64,000 nucleotides of DNA from Ipomoea triloba (Eukaryota; Streptophyta; Magnoliopsida; Solanales; Convolvulaceae): positions 13,899,685 through 13,963,684 of the forward strand of contig NC_044919.1 in assembly GCF_003576645.1 (NCBI RefSeq). The letters are read 5' to 3'. The notes beneath the pieces are model-generated. The model saw only the letters and a program-made list of their open reading frames with translations. It ran no database searches and was not told the origin of the DNA. Below are positions 11,656-21,910 of the stretch, one piece after another (position 1 is the first letter of the stretch; each line of letters begins with the position of its first letter). The position numbers were made by a program, and so were the translations under genes.

Positions 11656-14004
11656 CTAAGCTGGACCATGCAGATTCTGGATGCCCAGCTTAGAAACAAA
11701 CATCTTGAACTGTGGCGCAGGTAAAGGTTTTGTAAAACCATCAGCTATTTGATTTTGTAAGGAGATTGGCAGTAGCTTGATCAACCCATTAGATACTTTC
11801 TCCCGTATGAGATGGCAATCTATCTCGATATGTTTCGTTCTTTCGTGGAACACGTGGTTTTCCGCCATGGCTACAGCAGACCGGTTATCACAAAACATGG
11901 TCGCCGGCTTCTCAGGGGTTATCTGCAAATCTGTAAGGAGAAATGTGATCCATTGTGCCTCACATACAGTGGCAGCCAAAACTCTGTACTCTGCTTCGGA
12001 AGAGGACCGAGAAATGGTTGGTTGTTTCTTGGATTTCCATGAGATTAAGGCAGTGCCAAGGAATATGTAGTAACCGGTTATGGATCGTCGAGTTTCTACA
12101 CATGATGCCCAGTCTGAGTCTGAAAAAATGTTGAGTTGTGTTTCTCCACCTTTCGGATAAAATAGCCCCTGTCCAGGAGCACCCTTAATATATCGGAGTA
12201 CTCTGTGAGCTGCGCTTAGGTGCTTGTCCGTTAGAGAATCAACGAATTGACTTAGCTGTTGGACTGCGTAGGTTATATCTGGCCTGGTTGCCGTTAAATA
12301 TAGCAGGCGGCCAACCAGTCTTCTAATCTAGTAGCATCTTTGAGAAGTGAGCCATCATTGTGTTGTAAATGGTGGCCTGGGACCATTGGAGTACTTACTG
12401 GCTTGCTACTCAGAAAACCTTCCTCAGCTAAGATTTCCAACGCATACTTCCTTTGGCAAAGATTCAACCCTACTTCATTCAATTTTGCCTCAATGCATAG
12501 GAAGTAACCAAGCTTACCCAGGTCCTTGATTTTGAATGCACCATCAAGGACCCTTTTTAGGTCTTCAATTAGAGAAAGCACAGGGCTTGTGACGAGTATG
12601 TCATCTACATACACAAGCACTGCCATGAAATCGTTACCTTTGCCTTTGGTGAACAAAGATGGATCAGACTTGGACTGAATAAATCCCATATCAGATAGGG
12701 CACTGCTAAGTTTGGCATTCCACTGGCGACTAGCCTGCTTGAGGCCATACAATGACCGGAGTAATATGCAGACTTGGTTTGGCTTCTTAGTCTGGAACCC
12801 TGGAGGTGGAAGCATGTACACTTCCTCTGTTAAGTCGCCATGCAAGAAGGCGTTATTAATGTATAATTGATGGATATGCCATGCTCTGGATGTAGCAGCA
12901 GCTAGAAACGTTCGAATCGTAGTGATTCTTGCAACAGGGGAGAACGTCTCTATGTAATCAATCCCTAGTTGTTGAGTGTATCCTTTCGCAACTAGGCGAG
13001 CTTTGTGCCTTTCGATGGATCCATCCGCTCTTAGCTTGATTTCGTACACTCACTTGCATCCTATAGGAGTTTTCCCGGTTGGCAAATCAGTTAACTCCCA
13101 TGTTTGGTTATCCTGCAAGGCTTGTATTTCTGCGTTCATGGCTCTTTTCCAATTGTCATCCTTGATAGCTTGATTATAGGTTTTTGGTTCATCAATATTT
13201 GTCATTGCCATGGAAAACCTTCTGTGAGAAGAGTCTAATGTATCAAAGGATATCACTTTTGATAAGGGGTGAGGCGACGAGCCTTTGTTGACTACTGCTT
13301 CACAATAATAGTCATGTAGTCTAGTGGGAGCTCAATGGTGCCTCTCAGACCTTCTGGGCAGCTCATTAAGTGTGTCATTAGCAGTAGTTTCTTGTGAGGT
13401 AGACTCTGTAGGGCATGCCATATCTGGTACTAAAGTTCTATTTTGTGTCACCCCCTCAGTCTGCTCTTGGATAGACTCATGAGATGGTGTGAATTCAGAT
13501 CCAATAGGACTTGTGACACCTCCTGGAACATGATCAATTTCCGGAGCATCATCAGAGTGCAAGTCACAACCTTCATATTCAATGGAAGTAGAGATAGGTA
13601 TAATTGGAAGAGAAGGCTCATCAGATGGCTGGAAGGCTTGCTGTGTAAGCGTATCATTAGAGAATGGGAAATGTGATTCATAAAACACCACGTCCCTTGA
13701 AACAAGAGTGACTTTGTCAGCCAGATCATATAACAGATACCCCTTAGTATGAGCAGGCATGCCAACAAACACACATTTCTTGCCTCGCTCAGCCATTTTG
13801 TGCTTTGAAGGTAACATATTGGCAGCATAGCAGAGACAACCAAATACTTTGATATTCTCAAGAACTGGATTCTTTCCATATAACCTACTAAATGGAGTGG
13901 ATAACTCTATCACTGGTGAGGGTAATCTGTTAATAATATAGACAGCATGCAGTACACATTGCCCCCAAAACTCAATCGGAAGAGATGCTTGAAACCGCAA
14001 TGCT
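11656..14004 (-). pseudogene. Ty1/copia polyprotein, 5'-truncated and broken
   Basis: In minus-strand order: the integrase C-terminal part at 14000-13332 ('LPIEFWGQCVLHAVYIINR', 'KVFGCLCYA'); a connecting piece at 13256-13050; reverse transcriptase at 13049-12294 ('RLVAKGYTQ', 'NAFLHGDL', the catalytic 'YVDDI', 'SLYGLKQA'); and copia RNase H at 11979-11656 ('CDNRSAVAMAENHVFHERTKH'). A tryptophan codon in the 'GCKWVY' stretch is TGA near 13050, and the frame shifts near 12294. Gag, protease and the catalytic integrase core are missing. The 5' end is cut abruptly at about 14004, where a LINE fragment begins. Confidence 0.9.
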
Positions 14005-14622
14005 CTAGCAACATTGAGTATGGTTTCTCAGGATGCCACAACAGCCTGCCTTCTTCTTACTTGGTCTGCTGCTTCCGTCAACATTTACGGCGATCCAGCC
14101 AGATTCCGGTTTGTTCCAGTGAAGGATAGAGCTTCTTTGTTCCCCAAGTTGACTAGTGAATATCGGGTTGCGTTCGAGAGCTGTGTGAATTCCCATGCAG
14201 TAATTTCTGATTTTATTAACCTTTATGTTTTCGTGGAGAGTTTCATTTCTGAACACCATTGAATTTCTCCATTTCCAGAGTTGCCAACAAATAACGCTGA
14301 AGGCTGCACTCCAATCCAAAAAACCGTGTCTCCTACCTCTGACCCTAAGATTTTTCATGATCCACAACTTACAGTTTATTTGAATTTCTCCCTCAAAGGC
14401 CTGAGGTGGCATTAGAGCTTTCCAAACCTCCATGGCTGCGGGGCATTTACGTAGCACATGATCAATGCCTTCAGTGACATCCCGGCAAAGGTGGCAGTAG
14501 TCAGAAGCAGTAAGATGTCTCCATTTCCGTTCAGCATTACACATAATGGGGCCGTGAGTTATAAGCCACATAAAGAACTTGATTCTGTTGATTTGTCTGG
14601 TCTTCCATATAAGATTCCAATT
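14005..14622 (-). pseudogene. LINE ORF2 3' fragment joined to the copia remnant
   Basis: The minus-strand frame at 14571-14005 (188 aa) carries a zf-RVT domain ('CHLCRDVTEGIDHVLRKCP') and the start of a plant LINE RNase H ('WIAVNVDGSS'). Coding similarity extends upstream to about 14622 ('IWKTRQINRIKFFMWL'). The RNase H stops exactly where copia integrase sequence starts, so only its first strand is left. This is a chimeric junction rather than a gene. Confidence 0.8.
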
Positions 14623-14837
14623 TACATTCTTTTAAGTATGATTTTTGAGTATTTGTAATTTTGTATGCTCATAGGATCATAAGATGAGTTTCATGCAAAA
14701 TATACTTTCAAATAGCTATGATTAATTTTCAAGGCAAAAACTTGTGTAAGACCGTCTGCTCTCAATCAGTGGAACGGAAAGATCTTTAATTAATGAGTTC
14801 AAAGAATAAAACTCATTAGTTAAAAATTTAACTAATT

Positions 14838-16010
14838 GACAGCCAGGGCACCGGATGGGATGAGGATTGCGTGAAAGATATTTTTAATGAGCGGGATGCT
14901 CATATTATCTTAAGCATTCCGGTGAGCATACGACGACCACATGATGCATGGGTTTGGTACAAGGAGCCGAAAGGTGCTTACACTGTAAAATCTTGTTATC
15001 GAATGCTGCTAGGGGAGGTGCATGATGATCGGCCATGGCGCATTATTTGGAATCTAAGAGTTCCTCCCAAGGTGAAGATTTTTTGTTGGCAGCTTGCCAT
15101 GTCTATACTTCCAACCTGTGATGTTTTACGTACAAAGAACATTCATTGCTCACTAGTTTGTCATATGTGTGGTCAGAGTGAGGAGACAACTTGTCATTTG
15201 TTTATGGAATGCCAGCATGCAGTGAGTATGTGGACTAATCTGGGAATTTCTTCCTCTGTTAATGCTCAAGGTACTACTTCTGAATGGTTTTTAAATTTGA
15301 TAGCCACCTTGCATGAAGATATGAAAAGTAAATTTGTTGTGTTGTGTTGGGGTCTATGGAACAGCAGAAATGCAACAGTATGGAAAGGGGAGATTTTCAA
15401 CTGCAATGCTATGGTTCAGTCGTCCATCTCTTTCTTGACGAACTGGACTGCAGCGCTGGAGCCTTGTGTAGTGTCCACTAGGAATGAACCTTTACTGCAG
15501 AGATGGAGGCCCCCAATTAATGGCCGGTTAAAACTAAATACTGATGTTGCTATGGACTCCCAAAACAAAGCTATGGGATTAGGGTGGTTGTTACGTGCTG
15601 AAGGAGGTATCTTTTTAGCAGCTAAGTCTCTCCGGTTCAATGGCAATTTTAGTGTCCAAGAGGCCGAGGCTGTGTGCATTCGAGAAGCGTTAAGCTGGCT
15701 AAAGGGAACTGGGATGGGAGATGTGGACATCGAAACTGATTCTCAACTTGTCTATTATGCATTAACTTCAAGTTCTTTTGTTTCTAGTTTTGGTTTTATT
15801 ATTGATGATGTAAAAGAAGTTGCATCTATGATCGAGGGTGTAGACTTCTATTTTGCTAAGCGATCTGCGAATCGTGCCGCACACCTACTTGCTCGTGAGG
15901 CCGTTTCTATGTCAGGTTGCGGGGAGTGGTTTGATACCCCTCCTCAGTTTCTTGTTGACTGTCTTTTATCGGATTCAATAAATTAAGTCTTTTTTCTCAA
16001 AAAAAAAAAA
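14838..16010 (+). mobile_element. 5'-truncated LINE with poly(A) tail and TSD
   Basis: The insertion is bounded by the direct repeat tttaactaatt (14827-14837 and 16012-16022) and ends in 12 A (15999-16010), the hallmarks of target-primed reverse transcription. Only the 3' third of ORF2 is present. The short clean tail and open frame suggest a fairly young insertion. Confidence 0.85.
14871..15986 (+). CDS. LINE ORF2 C-terminal part: zf-RVT and RNase H
   Basis: An open 371-aa remnant of a plant LINE ORF2. The zf-RVT-type zinc knuckle has C97, C100, H109 and C114 (CHMCGQSEETTCHLFMEC). The RNase H domain spans about residues 218-345 and keeps the acidic residues D225 (KLNTD), E266 (QEAEAV) and D290 (IETDSQ), plus the late 'NRAAHLLAR' motif. 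The reverse transcriptase and endonuclease domains are absent, so it cannot retrotranspose by itself. The first ATG used here is only the first in a truncated frame, not a natural start. Plant RNase H of this type also occurs as a domesticated gene, but the TSD and poly(A) argue for a plain LINE insertion. Confidence 0.85.
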   Translation: MKDIFNERDAHIILSIPVSIRRPHDAWVWYKEPKGAYTVKSCYRMLLGEVHDDRPWRIIWNLRVPPKVKIFCWQLAMSILPTCDVLRTKNIHCSLVCHMCGQSEETTCHLFMECQHAVSMWTNLGISSSVNAQGTTSEWFLNLIATLHEDMKSKFVVLCWGLWNSRNATVWKGEIFNCNAMVQSSISFLTNWTAALEPCVVSTRNEPLLQRWRPPINGRLKLNTDVAMDSQNKAMGLGWLLRAEGGIFLAAKSLRFNGNFSVQEAEAVCIREALSWLKGTGMGDVDIETDSQLVYYALTSSSFVSSFGFIIDDVKEVASMIEGVDFYFAKRSANRAAHLLAREAVSMSGCGEWFDTPPQFLVDCLLSDSIN

Positions 16011-16022
16011 TTTTAACTAATT

Positions 16023-16199
16023 AATTAAATATTCAACCTCTTTCAAAAAAAAATTAAATATTCAACCCACTCACAAATTGAGACCCGTGAGATGGTCTGG
16101 TTACCCAACTAATTTTTACCCATGATTAACAAATGTAGTTAAAACCCTAAAATTGATTTTTACCCACGACACCACGTGGAGGCGGTGGAGTCTTGGAAG
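16023..16199. other. spacer upstream of F-box copy 2
   Basis: AT-rich spacer with a 'gagacccgtgagatgg' word like the 'gtctcac' MITE ends seen elsewhere. No gene. The words from about 16140 ('aaaattgatttttaccca', 'acaccac') also precede copy 3 near 25058, so the duplicated block starts about here. Confidence 0.5.
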
Positions 16200-16250
16200 A
16201 CATTCGGACCTGCCTTGTGCTCCGTCGAAGATCCGACCGTCTCCGTTCAG
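16200..16250 (+). promoter_or_regulatory. conserved noncoding first exon, F-box copy 2
   Basis: 'tgctccgtcgaagatccgac' then 'cgttcag|gtgttt' matches the block before copies 1 and 3. The donor GT is at 16251, and the acceptor 'ttattag' ends at 16743, 2 bp before the ATG. The inferred 5'UTR intron is 493 bp. Confidence 0.6.
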
Positions 16251-16745
16251 GTGTTTCCAGCATTTAGTAGCGTTAAATACTTCAATACAAGCTATTATTG
16301 TGTTTATCTTCTTTGCTGTTAGTAAAAAAAAATTCAGTTTTTTGTTTACTTTAGCTTCAATTTGATCTTCCAGCCCTTTGTTTAAAAATACTCTAACCCT
16401 GAGACTAAGAGGTGGGCTCTAACCAGGTTCTATTTGTTTATTTTTCACCATGTAGAAGGGAGAAGATAGTGATATAGTTCAATTCACTCTGTTTATTCTT
16501 TTTCCATTTTTTATATATTTGCTTTGAGCTTGAATGGTGAATAGTTTGGGTTTTCATGTAGTAGTATTCATTGGATGCGATAGTTTGCAGATATGAAATG
16601 GTTAACTTTTCAAAGTTAAGTATTATAGAAGGATATAAGCACAGGAGATAGGGAATTTGGGTGATGAAAAGAAAACTAAAACAAATATTGTAAATTATTC
16701 TTTTACAATTGGATTTTCTAATGCTGGTTTCTCCTTTTATTAGAA

Positions 16746-18194
16746 ATGGATATCTCAAGAAATAGCAAGCGGAGGGCCTTGGATGATAGATTTATTAACT
16801 TGCCAACGGATGTTTTAAACTGCATCCTAGATCACTTGCCTGTTCGAGATGCAGCAAGAACAAGTATTTTGTCTAGAAAATGGAGATACATATGGGCTGC
16901 TCACCCGAATCTTGAACTTGATCCCAAGGATATAGTCACTGTCACCAAAAATGATTTTGTTGGAATAGGCAATCGAATTCTCTTACAGCATATTGGGCCC
17001 ATTCTAACTTTTTATGTCGACCTTTCAGATGTACACATGTCACAGTACCCAAACATTGATCTATGGATACTATACTTGTCAAGAAATGGATTGAGGGAAT
17101 TCACAGTGGAGAATTCCAGTCGTGATCTCTATACGCTTCCCTCTTATGTATTCTTGTGTCAAGAACTTATAGAATTGGAACTGTCTAACTGTATCTTCAA
17201 ACAACCATGTGGTACTATAAGAAGCTTTCAAAATCTCAAGGTGCTTTTTTTGATTGAAGTTGCTTTCAAGCCAGAGGTTTCTGCTTCTATCTTTACTGCA
17301 TCAAAGCTTAAAACTTTGCACATAGAAAAGTGCAGTGGTATGGATCACTTGAACTTTGATGGCTGTTCACCATCACTTTCCTCCTTGATACTTTACAAGA
17401 ATCACGGGGTTAAACTGAGTTGTTTTATGAATTGCAAAAGTATTACATATGCAAAGCTTGTATTTCCAATGGAAGTTAAATCTTTTGGCCCTGGTAAGAG
17501 GATCAATTTAGCAAGCTTGTTTAAACACTGGCCTTTAATTTCAAACCTTTTTTTGGATGGATACCATCTCAAGGTACAATCTCTTTTAAGATTTTCTATT
17601 CTTATTTCCCGAACAATGTGTTTAGGTTGCATTATTATTTTTCTCTGTGCTGGTAAGCTTTTGGCTGCAGACTCTATTACGAGTACACTTCCAGTTAAAG
17701 TCAACTACTTGAGGGATCTTACAGTATATGGAATTTGCTTTACCAATCTGGTACAAATCTCCTGCATCCTTTGCTTGCTTCACAGCTCTCCTACAGTGCA
17801 TAGCCTTGAAATTTTGATGAGCGTGAGAAACTAATGGTCTATTTACATTTATTTATTTCTGCGCTACTCTTAGCGTTGTGGTTTGAACTTATTTCAGTTT
17901 TTGTTGTATGTATAGGTTCTGACGGTGTCTGCGGACAACAACCTAGTTTTAAAGTATTTGCAAGAACGTAGTTGCATGGGTGAGGATATTAACAGTTTGC
18001 GGGATTTGAAGATGAAATATTTCCAGGGGTCGAGAGCTGAAATGCTTTTTGTAAAGCTAATACTTGCGTGCTGCCCGGCCCTAGAAAGGGTTACTTTTGT
18101 GGACAAGGAAGTAGAGCCCTCGGAGGTCTCTAATATTTTGAAAGAGTTAGTGGTATTCCCTCGAGCTTCAAGGAAAGCACAAATCATATTCTGA
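16746..18194 (+). CDS. F-box/LRR (FBD-like) protein, copy 2, three coding exons
   Basis: Paralogue of copy 1 and probably also an SCF substrate receptor of unknown target. Inferred exons: 16746-17573, 17658-17822 and 17916-18194, giving 423 aa. The F-box is near residues 18-55 (NLPTDVLNCILDHLPVRD). Leucine-rich repeats follow (LIELELSNCIF, LKVLFLIEVAF), and the C-terminus ends 'ILKELVVFPRASRKAQ'. The second coding intron donor is 'agc|gtgaga' and the acceptor 'gtatag|gtt'. The first coding intron (17574-17657) is 84 bp, a multiple of three and free of stops, so an unspliced transcript stays in frame and adds 28 mostly hydrophobic residues. A transcript that also keeps the second intron would stop at 17834. 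No disabling change seen. Confidence 0.85.
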
Positions 18195-18349
18195 ACTTGT
18201 GACTAAAATTATGTGGTTAAAATTTTCAGTTTCGCAGTTTGAAATTATGTTGGATTAGTTCGAAATAGGTACCATCCCATGTATGAAGTTCCTTATTTTC
18301 TTATATTGATTTTCGTTGTTGTCTTTTTCGTCGGCACTCCGGTCTTAGG
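18195..18349 (+). other. 3' flank of F-box copy 2, shared with copy 4
   Basis: 'acttgtgactaaaattatgt' and 'aataggtaccatccc' recur after the broken fourth copy at 40319-40430. The duplicated unit therefore includes at least 110 bp downstream of the stop, probably 3'UTR. Confidence 0.6.
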
Positions 18350-18660
18350 GTGTGTTTGGTAACTCGAAAAATGATTTTCAGACTTTTGGTGTTTGGCAAT
18401 ATCCGAAAAATGTGGTCAACAGAAAATATTTTTTGTTCACCACAGAAAATGAGCATATTTTTCTAGAAAACGACCTTCGCGTGGAGGGAGGGACGGCTCT
18501 CTCCAGTCCGGCGGACTGGTTTTCGGCTAGTCCGCCGGAAACCAGTCCACCGGCTTTGGTTTCCGGCGCGGGAAACCTGCAGAGCAGCGGCTTTTTTTTT
18601 TGTTTTTTTTTGTTTTTTTAATAATAAATATTATATAGTTAAAAAAAATATTATATAGTT
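18350..18660. repeat. MITE fragment of the 'gtgtttgg...aaaatgatttt' type
   Basis: Starts 'gggtgtgtttggtaactcg' and has 'tgtttggcaatatccg', resembling the element at 28390-28828. The middle is GC-rich with 'ccggcggactgg' words. The right terminus is missing or decayed. Confidence 0.5.
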
Positions 18661-19197
18661 GGCAGGACATGTACATTCATAAAACAAAATTTTGTGTAAT
18701 TAATATAGTATTTAATATTATACATATTTAGATATATTTATAAACGAAATGTACATAATTCTAGATCCAATTATCTTTGCTTCTGAATTCATTCTCAGGA
18801 TAGTTTGGATTACATAGAGGATGGCAAAAGTATTTTTAAGCTCTGTTTACGATTGTGTTCTTCTTTATACCTTATTAGTGAACAAATTAGGAATTTTTCC
18901 TTGAGTATGACAGACTATAGAGCTATCATCCATGTGCAGTTGGTATATGGTTGTTATCTTGTTCAACTTGCACATAACAGATGAAAAGATGGGCATATGG
19001 TTCTTTTACAGATTTCAAAAAGGCTGCTGTAATTCTAATCCAAAAACTCTGCTTGCCTTGAACAATCTTTCTTACTATAATCAGAATGAGGCATTCATAG
19101 ACCATCTTATGCACTTGAGATACTTTATCTACAATTACAATTATAGAGTTCTCAGAATTAGTTTATATTACATGGTAAAACTAAATAACTAAAAAAA
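18661..19197. other. AT-rich intergenic DNA
   Basis: No gene recognised. 'ggcaggacatgtacattcat' resembles 'ggcagggtttgtacatttat' at 43611, so part of it is a dispersed repeat. Confidence 0.4.
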
Positions 19198-19297
19198 GTG
19201 CCAAGCACCTTGTGCTCAGATGGCAGAGTAGTGGTTCTCCCATATGGGAGGTCATGTGTTTGAGTCTCGGTGGAAAAGGATCATAATATTATTATTA
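19198..19297 (+). mobile_element. tRNA-derived SINE with (ATT)n tail
   Basis: 'gctcagatggcagagtagtgg' (split A-box region, from about 19215) and 'gtgtttgagtctcgg' (B-box-like) lie at pol III promoter spacing. The tail is ATT-rich and is interrupted by the MULE MITE at 19298-19760, continuing as 'ttattattataat'. The SINE TSD is not clear. Confidence 0.6.
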
Positions 19298-19760
19298 GGA
19301 ATAAGGGTCAAATATGCCACCGAACTAGAAAAAAATGCAATTGGATCCCTCAACTATGCAAAATAATGCAATTCAACCAAAAGTGACCTGTTTACCTGTC
19401 ATTTAGCCAACGTGGAGGTTATTATGTTAAAAAATCATTTTTTATTTTATTTTAATAAAAAAAAAAAAAAACCACACTTCCGTCTCCAGGCTGCCGGAGA
19501 CGAAGACTGTTCTTCGTTCCGGTAGCCTGGAGACGGAAGTCTATTTTTTTTTAAATTTAATTATTTAAAATTATTAAAATAAAATAAAATAAAATTTTTA
19601 ACATAATAACCTCCACCTCAGCAAAATAATAGGTAACAGGTCACTTTTGGTTCAATTGCATTATTCTGTGCAGTTTAGGGACCCAATTACATTTTTTTCT
19701 AGTTCAGTGGCCTAATTGCATTTTCGTGTGTAGTTCAATGGCCTATTTGACCCTTATTCC
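19298..19760. mobile_element. MULE-type foldback MITE with 9-bp TSD and central hairpin
   Basis: Inverted ends ggaataagggtcaaat and its complement bound a 463-bp noncoding element. TSD ttattatta lies at 19289-19297 and 19761-19769. Arms include 'caattggatccctcaact', 'tcacttttggtt' and 'ataacctccac' words in both orientations. The core at about 19480-19540 is a GC-rich palindrome (cttccgtctccaggctgcc against its complement). Confidence 0.85.
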
Positions 19761-20100
19761 TTATTATTATAATCTAGAAAGTAGAAACCATGGGAAGGTT
19801 ATATGATATGCTTCAAATTGTCTCATTACATATTTTTATATGTATTTATAATTAGATTTGAAGATTTGTTTGGCATCATGTAATCTACTTTCTCTTTTTA
19901 CGTTTATAATATTTGGATTTGAAGATTTGCTTGGCATCATGTAATCTACTTTCTCTTTTTACGTTTATAATATTTGCTAATCATCATGTAATCTACTTTC
20001 TCTTTTTACGTTTATAATATTTGCTAATCAAAAAGGGTCCCACTTCATTTAAAATTAAGTTTATTCTGACCAGCAAACATTAAAAAAAAACATACAATTA
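19761..20100. repeat. AT-rich DNA with a short direct repeat
   Basis: 'catcatgtaatctactttct' followed by 'ctttttacgtttataatatt' occurs three times (about 19872, 19932 and 19982), spaced 50-60 bp. No gene. Confidence 0.6.
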
Positions 20101-20109
20101 CTCACAGGA

Positions 20110-20437
20110 AACTATAGGTATTGGAGAAATCGTTGTCTTTGCGCGGGACTTACAACAACACCGGTTTCAATAACACTCAACAAACAATGGTTTTTAACTG
20201 TTGTCTTTTCTAGGAAAAACAACGGTTAAAAACCATTGTCTATGTGCGTGACTTTCAACAACACCAGCTTCAACAACACTCAATAGACAATGATTTTTAA
20301 CCATTTTTTTAAGAAAAGCAAACGGTTAAAAACCGTTATCTTTGTGCGGGACTTACAACAACAAAGGCTTCAACAACAGAAATTTTAACTCAAAGGCAAC
20401 AATTTTTAACCGTTGTCTATGAGCATTTTTCTTGTAG
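20110..20437. mobile_element. CACTA (En/Spm-like) terminus with subterminal repeats
   Basis: The right end reads tttttcttgtagtg, the complement of CACTACAAGAAAAA, the typical plant CACTA terminal inverted repeat. Inside it, 'aacggttaaaaacc' words occur in both orientations along with 'gcgggacttacaacaac', the dense subterminal repeats where such a transposase binds. No transposase is present, and the opposite terminus was not found, so this is an end fragment or small deletion derivative. Confidence 0.75.
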
Positions 20438-20456
20438 TGAGTGACAGAGATCCAAA

Positions 20457-20967
20457 GCTACAAAGATATATCCAGATTGTTAGAAGCTTGTGTTGCTCAA
20501 ACTATGAAGATCAAGAACATCAAGAGCGAAGTCTTCTAGTTGGAGATTGAAGAAATTTATCTTCAACCTTTTGTAACTCTACTTGGTAGAAGTAGAAAGA
20601 GACAAAGTAAACTCGGTTGAGTTGAAAAACTTGTGAAGTTCAAAGCTGACTTTGTGTTCAAGGCTTGAAAGTACGCTTTGTACTAAATGATTAGTGCAAA
20701 CCTCTTTAGGAGTTTTAAGAAGAAGAGTGGAGTAAGCTTGGTTTGACCGAACCACTATAAAAATCTCTCTCTTTCTTTATTTTACTGCTCATAGCATTCA
20801 TCAAAATCCAAAAATCATAAGTTTTAAAAGAGCAAACCTACGTGCAAACTAACTAAAAAGGGTTTAATATTTCCAATGAGCATACTCAACGATTCATTGA
20901 AGTAACCATTCGGTTTACTTAAATGAAAAGTTAAAAATTTTAAAAATCCTAACAAGTCTACTAAGCC
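20457..20967 (+). other. LTR-like sequence left of the gap
   Basis: Noncoding sequence with a promoter-like 'ccactataaaaatctctctc' at about 20752, reminiscent of copia LTRs. It runs into the assembly gap, so no partner LTR can be checked. Confidence 0.35.
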
Positions 20968-21910
20968 NNNNNNNNNNNNNNNNNNNNNNNNNNNNNNNNN
21001 NNNNNNNNNNNNNNNNNNNNNNNNNNNNNNNNNNNNNNNNNNNNNNNNNNNNNNNNNNNNNNNNNNNNNNNNNNNNNNNNNNNNNNNNNNNNNNNNNNNN
21101 NNNNNNNNNNNNNNNNNNNNNNNNNNNNNNNNNNNNNNNNNNNNNNNNNNNNNNNNNNNNNNNNNNNNNNNNNNNNNNNNNNNNNNNNNNNNNNNNNNNN
21201 NNNNNNNNNNNNNNNNNNNNNNNNNNNNNNNNNNNNNNNNNNNNNNNNNNNNNNNNNNNNNNNNNNNNNNNNNNNNNNNNNNNNNNNNNNNNNNNNNNNN
21301 NNNNNNNNNNNNNNNNNNNNNNNNNNNNNNNNNNNNNNNNNNNNNNNNNNNNNNNNNNNNNNNNNNNNNNNNNNNNNNNNNNNNNNNNNNNNNNNNNNNN
21401 NNNNNNNNNNNNNNNNNNNNNNNNNNNNNNNNNNNNNNNNNNNNNNNNNNNNNNNNNNNNNNNNNNNNNNNNNNNNNNNNNNNNNNNNNNNNNNNNNNNN
21501 NNNNNNNNNNNNNNNNNNNNNNNNNNNNNNNNNNNNNNNNNNNNNNNNNNNNNNNNNNNNNNNNNNNNNNNNNNNNNNNNNNNNNNNNNNNNNNNNNNNN
21601 NNNNNNNNNNNNNNNNNNNNNNNNNNNNNNNNNNNNNNNNNNNNNNNNNNNNNNNNNNNNNNNNNNNNNNNNNNNNNNNNNNNNNNNNNNNNNNNNNNNN
21701 NNNNNNNNNNNNNNNNNNNNNNNNNNNNNNNNNNNNNNNNNNNNNNNNNNNNNNNNNNNNNNNNNNNNNNNNNNNNNNNNNNNNNNNNNNNNNNNNNNNN
21801 NNNNNNNNNNNNNNNNNNNNNNNNNNNNNNNNNNNNNNNNNNNNNNNNNNNNNNNNNNNNNNNNNNNNNNNNNNNNNNNNNNNNNNNNNNCCCCCCCCCC
21901 CCCCCCCCCC
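20968..21910. other. assembly gap (923 N) followed by 20 C
   Basis: Positions 20968-21890 are N. The adjoining 21891-21910 is a pure C run, which looks like a sequencing or assembly artefact at the contig edge. No frame crossing this gap is trustworthy. Confidence 0.95.

Noticed and set aside
11777..14262. Plus-strand frames across the copia and LINE remnants
   Set aside because: Antisense shadows of recognisable minus-strand retroelement domains.
17402..17704. Minus-strand frames repeated opposite F-box copies 2 and 3
   Set aside because: They occur in both copies only because the sense sequences are paralogous; no independent evidence for antisense genes.
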